Positions 1 through 6,382 of a stretch of DNA of 41,785 bases are shown here, piece after piece; within the stretch, counting starts at the first letter, position 1; each line of letters begins with the position of its first letter. This DNA is from Pedobacter sp. AK013 (GTDB taxonomy: Bacteria; Bacteroidota; Bacteroidia; Sphingobacteriales; Sphingobacteriaceae). Position numbers and translations under genes: made by a program. The notes below the pieces were generated by a model that saw only the letters and a list, made by a program, of their open reading frames with translations, had not been told where the DNA came from and searched no databases. The stretch covers positions 1 through 41,785 of the forward strand of contig NZ_JACHCQ010000044.1 of the NCBI RefSeq assembly GCF_014205835.1. Reading direction: 5' to 3'.

Positions 1-70
1 GGGTTTGTTCGGCTTGATTCAAGGGAAGTTATAATTGTTGTAATACCACAAAGAAACAAATTATTTTATT

Positions 71-94
71 CCCCCCAACTTTTCCGCTTGATCC
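71..94 (-). repeat. 24-base element, left copy (inverted relative to 41691-41714)
   Basis: On the minus strand this reads GGATCAAGCGG, then AAAAGTT and a run of six G. The identical 24 bases occur on the plus strand at 41691-41714. Here it sits 32-55 bases beyond the stop of the permease gene, in sense orientation to that gene, so it would lie in its 3' untranslated region. The flanks of the two copies are not alike. Six bases of its core (AAGCGG) can pair with CCGCTT just upstream on the minus strand. Function unknown; it may belong to a dispersed genomic repeat family. Confidence 0.6.
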
Positions 95-125
95 TCAAGT
101 GCTGTAAGCGGTTTTTAGCGTTAAA

Positions 126-923
126 TTATTTTATGCTCTTTTTGGTTACGATAAAATAGCCGATGATGAAAAGGGCTGAAGCATAAATCAAGCTTGTCCA
201 TATTTCTTGGGTAAAAACCGGGAAATCTAACGGATCAGCGCCTTTTTTTACTTTTGTCATCCTTAATGCCAAAGTTGGTAGAGAATAGGGGATCAGATAG
301 GCATATTTCCAGCCTACATTTGCTGCAATAATCCCCATTATTGTTCCAACAAAACCAATTCCCATCGGTTTAAGGAAATCGCTCCATAGCAAACTTAATA
401 TAAACTGTAAGGATAGAATGCCTAGAGAAGCTAAAAATAATTTAGTGTAAGAGTTAATCAGGATATTTAATGGATTGTATTGATTAAAATTAAACTTAGG
501 TACCAATACCTGTAATAAGTGACCAAAGGCATAGGTAAGTGTAGCAAATAAGAATAAACAGATAAATATTAATAATACAGCATAAAGGTATTTTGCAGCA
601 TAAATAGAAAATTTATTTAGGGGCTGGGCAAATAACATTTTCCAGGTATCGTTTTTATGTTCGATATTATTGACCGAGAAAGCCATAAATATTACATAGA
701 AAGGCATAACCAATAAACCCATAACCCCTAAAGTTGATCCGCTATATTGCGCCCAAAGTATCATAGGAGGATAATGTAGCTTTAAGACATTTTCGGAGTT
801 GGAATAAAAACCGAAAGTGATTAAGGAGCATATAATAACAGGTAATAGTATGGCTGCCCAAAATGCTAAGGTTTTTCTCGATTTGTAAAATTCTGAGACT
901 AAAGAAATATAAAGAGCGCGCAT
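126..923 (-). CDS. ABC-2 type transporter permease
   Basis: This 265-residue integral membrane protein is the likely membrane half of an ABC exporter. About six hydrophobic segments are visible: near residues 20-40, 55-80, 110-135, 160-180, 190-210 and 240-260. The N-terminus has the short cytoplasmic lead usual in ABC-2 permeases of the lantibiotic/bacitracin resistance type. Its ATG is one base beyond the ATPase stop codon, so the two genes are almost certainly translated from one transcript and form one complex. The substrate cannot be read from the sequence. The neighbouring LytS/LytTR pair and short membrane peptide suggest peptide export or self-protection, which is inference. Confidence is high for the class and low for the substrate. 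Confidence 0.85.
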   Translation of the reverse strand: MRALYISLVSEFYKSRKTLAFWAAILLPVIICSLITFGFYSNSENVLKLHYPPMILWAQYSGSTLGVMGLLVMPFYVIFMAFSVNNIEHKNDTWKMLFAQPLNKFSIYAAKYLYAVLLIFICLFLFATLTYAFGHLLQVLVPKFNFNQYNPLNILINSYTKLFLASLGILSLQFILSLLWSDFLKPMGIGFVGTIMGIIAANVGWKYAYLIPYSLPTLALRMTKVKKGADPLDFPVFTQEIWTSLIYASALFIIGYFIVTKKSIK

Positions 924-924
924 G

Positions 925-1833
925 TTAGTTGGTTTTGGTAATATCCAGGAATAAGTTTTCGAGGTCTTTTCGCTGCTGATAAAGACTGCTCACCGTAAAG
1001 CCATTTTGGATCAGTAATGTATTGAGTTCCCCACTTTTTTCTGAGGAAGTAAATGGCACAGTAATGATCCGATCTGTTTTTGCTGTAATTTCATAGCCCG
1101 ACTTTATTAAAAAAGAGCTTGCACTTTCAATCTTGTCTACTTCGATTTCGAGCATAGGTTTGCTCAGTAAATGAAGTTCGCTAATAGTACCCTGAAATAA
1201 TAATTGGCCTTTGTTTATAATGCCAACATGAGTTGCTGTTCTTTCTATTTCTGCTAATAAGTGGCTTGAAACCAGTATTGTTTTCTGGTGTTTGGTGGCT
1301 AAATCGATCATCAGGTTCCGAACCTCGATAATACCGTTTGGATCTAAGCCATTGGTAGGCTCATCCAGTAGGAGTAACTCTGGATCTGAAATTAGTGCCT
1401 GCGCAATGCCTAGCCTTTGTTTCATGCCTAATGAATATTTGTTGGCTTTTTTATTTGATGCTTCAGCCAAGCCTACCAGCGACAGCATTTCATCAGCTTT
1501 TTCTTTTTTTATGCCTAATAAAATGCAACGGTTAACGAGGTTTTCTTTTCCTGTTAAGTGCCCATAAATGGCTGGTTGTTCTACCAAAGCACCTATGCGT
1601 TTAAGGGTTGCTATACGATTACTGTTTATCTCTTTCCCAAATATAAAAACCTGATCGGAGGGCGATTTTAACAGGTTCAGCAGGATTTTTATGGTAGTTG
1701 TTTTTCCAGCTCCGTTGGGGCCTAAGAAACCATATATACTGCCTTTGGGTACTTGTAAAGATAGGTCTTTTACAATAGCCTGGTTGCCGAAGTTAAAGTT
1801 TAAACCTACTGTTTCGATAGCGTAATTACCCAT
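925..1833 (-). CDS. ABC transporter ATP-binding protein (BcrA-like)
   Basis: This is a 302-residue cytoplasmic ATPase. Walker A is GPNGAGKTT at residues 38-46. The ABC signature reads YSLGMKQRLGIAQAL and Walker B with D-loop reads LLLLDEPTNGLDPNG. The switch-region histidine is in LVSSHLL. A C-terminal extension of about 85 residues after the nucleotide-binding domain is typical of drug/peptide exporter ATPases of the CcmA/BcrA group. It lies between a small membrane-peptide gene (5 bases upstream) and the ABC-2 permease (1 base downstream), so it should energise that permease. A candidate LytTR binding site lies upstream of this gene set and suggests control by the adjacent two-component system. 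Confidence 0.92.
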   Translation of the reverse strand: MGNYAIETVGLNFNFGNQAIVKDLSLQVPKGSIYGFLGPNGAGKTTTIKILLNLLKSPSDQVFIFGKEINSNRIATLKRIGALVEQPAIYGHLTGKENLVNRCILLGIKKEKADEMLSLVGLAEASNKKANKYSLGMKQRLGIAQALISDPELLLLDEPTNGLDPNGIIEVRNLMIDLATKHQKTILVSSHLLAEIERTATHVGIINKGQLLFQGTISELHLLSKPMLEIEVDKIESASSFLIKSGYEITAKTDRIITVPFTSSEKSGELNTLLIQNGFTVSSLYQQRKDLENLFLDITKTN

Positions 1834-1838
1834 TATTT

Positions 1839-2096
1839 CTATTTGAAAATAGCACTTACTTGTTTCACAACAGAACCAGATGTTTTTGTTGGTTTTACAA
1901 CTATTTCTGCATCATTCTGATTGGTGTTAACGGTAAGCGTTAAAATGATCATCATAAATACTGGTAATAATAAAAGTAAAAATGGTGATGTGTTTGCTAA
2001 CTTTTTCATGATCGATAGTTTTATTTGAGCGGTTGAGAAAATACCATCAGTAATTACTGTTTGATTTTGTAAGTTGATTGTTGATGATGTTTTCAT
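1839..2096 (-). CDS. small single-span membrane protein, unknown function
   Basis: This 85-residue frame begins at ATG 2096. A second good start at ATG 2009 gives 56 residues beginning MKKLANTSPF. The latter is positively charged at its start, followed at once by a strongly hydrophobic stretch (LLLLLPVFMMIILTLTV) and a polar tail of about 27 residues with three lysines. A longer reading to 2120 would need a TTG start. I do not recognise a family. It is the first gene of the ABC operon, five bases before the ATPase, and faces the LytS/LytTR genes. It could be a small exporter subunit, a signal peptide precursor or an immunity peptide. There is no Gly-Gly leader or cysteine-rich core. Whether residues 1-29 are translated is open. 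Confidence 0.5.
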   Translation of the reverse strand: MKTSSTINLQNQTVITDGIFSTAQIKLSIMKKLANTSPFLLLLLPVFMMIILTLTVNTNQNDAEIVVKPTKTSGSVVKQVSAIFK

Positions 2097-2223
2097 TTTG
2101 TTTTCGTTTTGATGACTCAAAGAAACTCAAGAAAAACAACCTGCTAAAATCTATTATACCAAGTGTTCAAGATTCTAGATCAACAGACATTTTTGGCGTT
2201 TGTCGATAAAATTTGCCTATTGG

Positions 2224-2253
2224 GCCGTTGGTAGAAAAAAAATGCCCGTTGGT
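2224..2253 (+). promoter_or_regulatory. candidate LytTR-box: two direct repeats 21 bp apart
   Basis: CCGTTGGTAGA occurs at 2225-2235 and again at 2246-2256. Taken as 9-mers, GCCGTTGGT (2224-2232) and CCCGTTGGT (2245-2253) are separated by exactly 12 bases. The published LytTR consensus is [TA][AC][CA]GTTN[AG][TG], repeated with 12-13 bp between copies; both copies match at eight of nine positions, missing only the first. The site lies between the divergent ABC and kinase genes, 95 bp before the kinase ATG. The adjacent LytTR regulator is the obvious binder. This is inferred from geometry and was not tested. Confidence 0.6.
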
Positions 2254-2347
2254 AGATTGTGTAAGTAAATCGATAAAACTTTATTTATTTTGTGAGCATG
2301 AAAGAATATAATCCATATATCCTTCATAACTATTTAATATATTTCTA

Positions 2348-3382
2348 ATGAAACAAAGTCGGGGGCCATTTATATTACACACTATTTTTTGGACAATTAT
2401 TGTAATGATAATTTTTGGAGTGAGTATTTTTGATACTTCCATACATACAGGTAAAGACTATTTTATCAGTTATGTGGTATATGGGATAATCAATATTTCA
2501 ATTTTCTACATTAATTATATTTTCTTAATTCCTGAACTCATCAAGAAGAGAAAAAAATATTTTATATATGTATTGGCATTCCTATTATTAATTGTGGTGT
2601 CTGTTGTGGCTAAAACAGCTATAGCCGTATTATATCCGGATGATGTATTAACTGCGATAAGCGCTAAAGGAAAACGTATAGATATACCGGTTCACAATTT
2701 TGTGATCATGGTTACGTTCTTATCGGGGTTTTTCTTGATCTGTAGTTGTATTATCAAATTTACTATCGATTGGTTTGGAAGCGAAAGGATTCAGCGTAAT
2801 TTAGAAAGTGAGCGCCGAGAGATGGAACTCCAGTTTTTAAAGTCGCAGTTAAACCCACATTTTCTTTTCAACTCGCTCAATAATATCTATTCGCTGGCTT
2901 ATCAGAAATCAGACAAAACCGCCGATGCGATTATGAAGCTTTCGGAGATTATGCGCTACATGATTTACGAGAGCAATACGCCAACGGTAGCGTTAAGTAA
3001 AGAAGTAGATTATTTAACCAGTTATATTGAGCTTCAAAAAATAAGGTTTAAAGACGGAGCCTATATCGAACTTACCTTGAATGGCGAAATTGACAATCAA
3101 AAAATTGTTCCTTTGATGTTAATTTCGTTTGTAGAAAATGCATTTAAACATGGCGTGGTAACCGATCCGGCAGAACCGGTAAAGATCAATATCATTGCCA
3201 ACCAGAAGATTTTGCATTTTAGTGTAGTTAATAAAAAGAACCAGCAGAATAAAGATGCGCAGGGCGGAGTGGGTTTAACCAATGTAGAACGACGGTTACA
3301 ATTGGTTTATCCTGATAGATATAAATTAAATGTTGTAAATTCGGCTACTCATTATACCTGTGAACTGATGATTGACATATAA
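2348..3382 (+). CDS. LytS-family sensor histidine kinase
   Basis: This is a 344-residue membrane kinase. Four hydrophobic segments lie near residues 12-33, 40-62, 75-98 and 120-145, with no sizeable extracytoplasmic domain, so it probably senses within or near the membrane. The His_kinase domain (PF06580) follows, with the phospho-acceptor in LNPHFLFNSLNNI (His171). The HATPase part shows VENAFKHG (N-box) and GVGLTNVERRL (G-box). The short membrane-embedded sensor resembles kinases that work with ABC exporters, which is family-level knowledge. The LytTR regulator follows 57 bases downstream on the same strand and is surely its partner. The signal is unknown. Confidence 0.92.
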   Translation: MKQSRGPFILHTIFWTIIVMIIFGVSIFDTSIHTGKDYFISYVVYGIINISIFYINYIFLIPELIKKRKKYFIYVLAFLLLIVVSVVAKTAIAVLYPDDVLTAISAKGKRIDIPVHNFVIMVTFLSGFFLICSCIIKFTIDWFGSERIQRNLESERREMELQFLKSQLNPHFLFNSLNNIYSLAYQKSDKTADAIMKLSEIMRYMIYESNTPTVALSKEVDYLTSYIELQKIRFKDGAYIELTLNGEIDNQKIVPLMLISFVENAFKHGVVTDPAEPVKINIIANQKILHFSVVNKKNQQNKDAQGGVGLTNVERRLQLVYPDRYKLNVVNSATHYTCELMIDI

Positions 3383-3439
3383 TCCGGCATTAACCTAAGC
3401 GGATCATAAGAAAATCATGAATTAAATAGATTAACCAAA

Positions 3440-4189
3440 ATGAACTTAAACTGTATTGTTGTTGATGATGAGCCTTTAGCGCTTGATATTTTACAGGATT
3501 ATATATCGAAAGTGCCTTTTTTAACGATGGTTAAAAGGTGCGAAAACCCTATTGAAGCGTTGCAGATTGTACAGGGAGGAGGGATAGATCTGGTGTTTTT
3601 GGATATTCAGATGCCTGAGCTAACCGGAATCCAGTTTTTAAAAATTGCGGGCAATAAATGCCACTATATACTAACTACCGCTTACCCACAGTATGCTTTA
3701 GAAAGTTACGACCTGAATGTTTCGGATTACCTGTTAAAACCAATTGCATTCGACCGTTTTTATAAAGCGGTAGAAAAAGTTCACAACCAGGTAAAACCGG
3801 TTGAAGCTCCAGCGAGTGTGGCACAACCTATTATTACGCCTGCGCCATTTTCCGGCTCTCCAAATCCGGTTCAGGATTATATTTTCGTAAAAACAGAACA
3901 TAAGATTCAAAAAATCTATTTGCACGATATTTTATTCATCGAAGGTTTAAAAGATTACATTTCGATATTTACGAAAGATGAGCGTGTAATTACGCTGCAG
4001 AGTATGAAGAAAATGGAAGAAGCTTTACCTCAAGGTCAGTTTATCAGAGTGCATAAATCTTATATTGTGGCTGTTGATAAAATTGAAAGCATCGAACGTA
4101 GCCGCATTACCATCAATCAAAAAATTATCCCCGTTGGAGATACTTACCGCGATGAATTTTTTAGGGTGATTGGAAATAAGAATATTTAG
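3440..4189 (+). CDS. LytTR-family response regulator
   Basis: This is a 249-residue protein with an N-terminal receiver domain (about 1-125). The acidic pocket is Asp9/Asp10, the phosphorylation site is Asp55 in FLDIQMPE, and the conserved lysine lies in YLLKPIAF. A Pro/Ala-rich linker (about 120-145) leads to a LytTR DNA-binding domain (about 150-249) with the signature block IFVKTEHKIQKIYLHDIL and FIRVHKSYIV. It should be phosphorylated by the LytS-type kinase encoded just upstream. The direct repeats at 2224-2253 are a plausible target, which would tie it to the divergent ABC operon and possibly to its own expression. Confidence 0.94.
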   Translation: MNLNCIVVDDEPLALDILQDYISKVPFLTMVKRCENPIEALQIVQGGGIDLVFLDIQMPELTGIQFLKIAGNKCHYILTTAYPQYALESYDLNVSDYLLKPIAFDRFYKAVEKVHNQVKPVEAPASVAQPIITPAPFSGSPNPVQDYIFVKTEHKIQKIYLHDILFIEGLKDYISIFTKDERVITLQSMKKMEEALPQGQFIRVHKSYIVAVDKIESIERSRITINQKIIPVGDTYRDEFFRVIGNKNI

Positions 4190-4353
4190 AGCGGTTGACG
4201 ATAAGCGTCTGTTGCTGATTAACCCATTTCCTTAAATCTATGAAGAACTATGTTGGCTAATGAAATATAAAACATGAGTATAGCCTTGATTTGTCATCCT
4301 GAGGGGTAATTTATCTTATAAAAATCAATATGGATGACAGCCCTCTCCGGGGT

Positions 4354-4452
4354 CGTCATTTCGAGCGGAGTGCAACGCAGTCGAGAAATCTGTCTCTATA
4401 GATTTCTCCATTTCGCTACCGGAAAAAACGGCTAGCTTCAGTCGAAATGACG
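4354..4452 (+). repeat. REP-like palindromic element, CGTCATTTCGAGC family (copy 1)
   Basis: It starts CGTCATTTCGAGC and ends GTCGAAATGACG, so the ends pair. Inside, GAGAAATCT and AGATTTCTC form a perfect inner hairpin around GTCTCTAT. Such elements are scattered through Sphingobacteriaceae and Flavobacteriaceae genomes (general knowledge). Further members lie at 4643-4745, 5720-5757 and 22701-22754. Confidence 0.75.
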
Positions 4453-4642
4453 ATTTTTCTATAAGATCTGTTAATGGTAGCGGTTGACGATAAGCGTCTG
4501 TTGCTGATTAAGCCATTTCCTTAAATCTATGAAGAACTATGTTGGCTAACGAAATATAAAACATGGGTATAGCCTTGATTTATCATCCTGAGGAGTAATT
4601 TATCTTATAAAAATTAATATGGATGACAGCCCTCTCCGGGGT

Positions 4643-4745
4643 CGTCATTTCGAGCGGAGTGCAACGCAGTCGAGAAATCTGTCTCTATAGATTTTCTCCA
4701 TTTCGCTGCCGGAAAAAAAAACGGCTAGCTTCAGTCGAAATGACG
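4643..4745 (+). repeat. REP-like palindromic element, CGTCATTTCGAGC family (copy 2)
   Basis: This is the same element as 4354-4452, in the second half of the tandem duplication. The A-run before GGCTAGC is three bases longer and one T is inserted in the inner hairpin arm. Confidence 0.72.
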
Positions 4746-4827
4746 ATTTTTCTATAAGATCTGTCAATGGTAGCGAAGTCGAAGGATCTTTTAAAGAAGA
4801 AGTTAATGTGCGAAATAGCTAACTGGA

Positions 4828-5586
4828 CTACAAAACAGGAGCCTGTGCTATTGGTTGTCCTAAAACTTTCCTGATTTCGTTCTCTACTTCCAATGTGATG
4901 TCGTTAGGTGGTCTCAATCCAGGTTCTATCGGCTTTAAAACCGTCCATTTTAAGGCGTTTCCTGTGGTTAACGGAAACATACCAAAGCGGACAATTTTCC
5001 ATGAATTTTCTATAGCCACGGGAACAATCAGCGCATTAGGCACTACCTTTAATATAGTAGCAATACCTCCAAATTGGAAGGTTTTCAACTGACCGTCTTT
5101 CGCCCGGGTTCCCTCAGGGAAAATAACAGTGCTCCAATTATTCTCTTTCATTCTACGGCCAAGTTTTATGATTTCAGAAATGGCCTGCTTGTTGTCTTTC
5201 CGGTTGATGTTTGCCCCACCGCCCAGACGCAGGTTAATAGATATAGATGGAATGCCTTTGGTAAGCTCAATTTTAGAGATAAATTTTGCACTGTGTTTCC
5301 TTAAGAACCAAATTAACGAAGGGATATCGTACATGCTTTGGTGGTTTGCAGCAAAAATAATCGGTCTATCCGTTGGCAGGTCGTATTCGTTTTTAAAACT
5401 GATCGAATTGAAAAGGAAAATCTGGCAATAAGTTAGAAAAAAATTAAGGATGTCTACAGAAATCTTATGCGCTTTGTAGCCAAAAAGCTTAAAGCACAGC
5501 CATTGTATAGGATGGAATATACAAAGGATCAATCCAAAGAAAATATAAAAAATAGGGCTTAAAATATATCCAAAAAACTTGCTCAT
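4828..5586 (-). CDS. 1-acyl-sn-glycerol-3-phosphate acyltransferase (PlsC family)
   Basis: This 252-residue membrane-associated acyltransferase would transfer an acyl chain to the sn-2 position of lysophosphatidate in phospholipid synthesis. The catalytic H-x4-D motif is NHQSMYD (His82, Asp87). The acyl-acceptor motif FPEGTRAKDGQ follows near residue 155, and IVPVAIENS matches the fourth conserved block. Hydrophobic segments at about 5-32 and 45-62 anchor the N-terminus. The length is normal for the family. It is a single gene with its own TAnnTTTG-type box 20 bases upstream of the ATG. Ornithine-lipid acyltransferases share the fold, so the exact acceptor is not certain. Confidence 0.88.
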   Translation of the reverse strand: MSKFFGYILSPIFYIFFGLILCIFHPIQWLCFKLFGYKAHKISVDILNFFLTYCQIFLFNSISFKNEYDLPTDRPIIFAANHQSMYDIPSLIWFLRKHSAKFISKIELTKGIPSISINLRLGGGANINRKDNKQAISEIIKLGRRMKENNWSTVIFPEGTRAKDGQLKTFQFGGIATILKVVPNALIVPVAIENSWKIVRFGMFPLTTGNALKWTVLKPIEPGLRPPNDITLEVENEIRKVLGQPIAQAPVL

Positions 5587-5606
5587 CTGGTTGATTTAAT
5601 AGGTGG

Positions 5607-5614
5607 CAAAGATA
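5607..5614 (-). promoter_or_regulatory. candidate -7 promoter box for plsC-like gene
   Basis: The minus strand reads TATCTTTG, an exact TAnnTTTG match to the Bacteroidota sigma-A -7 element, 20 bases before the ATG at 5586. No clear -33 TTG is seen at the expected distance. Confidence 0.45.
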
Positions 5615-5719
5615 ATAATAAATTATTCCGGTTTAATTAGCGATTATAATTAGGTAAGACAGGTTGAATAAATATTAAAGCTATCATATGTTTGCCTGAG
5701 CGCATTTATACACAGAGAA

Positions 5720-5757
5720 AGATTTCTCGACTACGCTGCACTGCGCTCGAAATGACG
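5720..5757 (-). repeat. REP-like element, CGTCATTTCGAGC family (short member)
   Basis: The minus strand reads CGTCATTTCGAGCGCAG and later TCGAGAAATCT, the first half of the element seen at 4354-4452. It lies between the Nudix and acyltransferase genes. Confidence 0.65.
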
Positions 5758-5799
5758 AAATCTAGGTTAATCATCGTGCGGGAATCTTAATATATGATT

Positions 5800-6354
5800 T
5801 TATAATTCACCATTCAACATCATTAGTTTGGCTTTTAAAATTGCAGCTACACTGATCGAATCTGTAATTTCACCATTCAAAACCATTTGATAAGCCTCAT
5901 CAAAGGGCAATTTTTTTACCACGAGTTCTTCTGTTTCTTCTGGCATTGCGATACCTTGAATTAAACCAGTGGCAACATAGATTATGCTTAATTCGTCGCT
6001 TACGGAGTTGGAAAGATGCATTCTTTGTATCTCTTTCCAGTTTCTGGCACTCATTCCTGTTTCTTCCAGTAATTCTCTCCTTGCGCTTTCTAATGGCGCT
6101 TCCTCAAATGGTCCACCACCTTCTGGAATTTCCCAGCTATAGGCATTAATTGCATATCGGTATTGGCCAACCAACCAGGTATTGTAATCTTCATCTAAGG
6201 GGAGGATTCCGATGGCACGATTTTTAAAATGAACAGTGCCATAAATCCCTTGTCCGCCAGACGGATTAATGACCTGGTGTTCGGTTAAACGAATCCAGTT
6301 GTTATCGTATTTTATATCGCTCTCCAGCGTTTTCCAAGGGTTGATCTCTTCCAT
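5800..6354 (-). CDS. Nudix hydrolase, ADP-ribose pyrophosphatase-like
   Basis: This is a 184-residue cytoplasmic hydrolase with a perfect Nudix box (G-x5-E-x7-R-E-U-x-E-E-x-G-U). It begins at EGGGPFEE and ends at RRELLEETGM, around residues 84-107, and its glutamates bind the catalytic metal. The preceding YRYAINAYSWEIPEGG is the block typical of ADP-ribose/GDP-mannose pyrophosphatases (NudF/NudK type). The probable reaction is hydrolysis of ADP-ribose or another NDP-sugar to a nucleoside monophosphate and sugar phosphate, but the substrate cannot be fixed from sequence. It follows the TonB-receptor-like gene by 28 bases on the same strand, so co-transcription is possible but a functional link is not obvious. 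Confidence 0.88.
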   Translation of the reverse strand: MEEINPWKTLESDIKYDNNWIRLTEHQVINPSGGQGIYGTVHFKNRAIGILPLDEDYNTWLVGQYRYAINAYSWEIPEGGGPFEEAPLESARRELLEETGMSARNWKEIQRMHLSNSVSDELSIIYVATGLIQGIAMPEETEELVVKKLPFDEAYQMVLNGEITDSISVAAILKAKLMMLNGEL

Positions 6355-6382
6355 GCTGCAAGATAAGGAATATGATTATATC

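Larger units (their letters stand above)
4190..4771. repeat. imperfect tandem duplication (about 290 bp x 2), non-coding
   Basis: Copy 1 is 4190-4478 and copy 2 is 4479-4771. They differ by about eight substitutions and two homopolymer length changes (one and three bases). Both start with AGCGGTTGACGATAAGCG directly after the regulator stop codon and carry the same palindromic repeat inside. No convincing gene lies in 4190-4827. The substitutions spread through the copies argue for an old duplication rather than an assembly artefact. Confidence 0.85.

Noticed and set aside
4190..4771. Direct repeats that might be a CRISPR array
   Set aside because: Only two copies of about 290 bases with no spacers and no cas genes; it is a tandem duplication.
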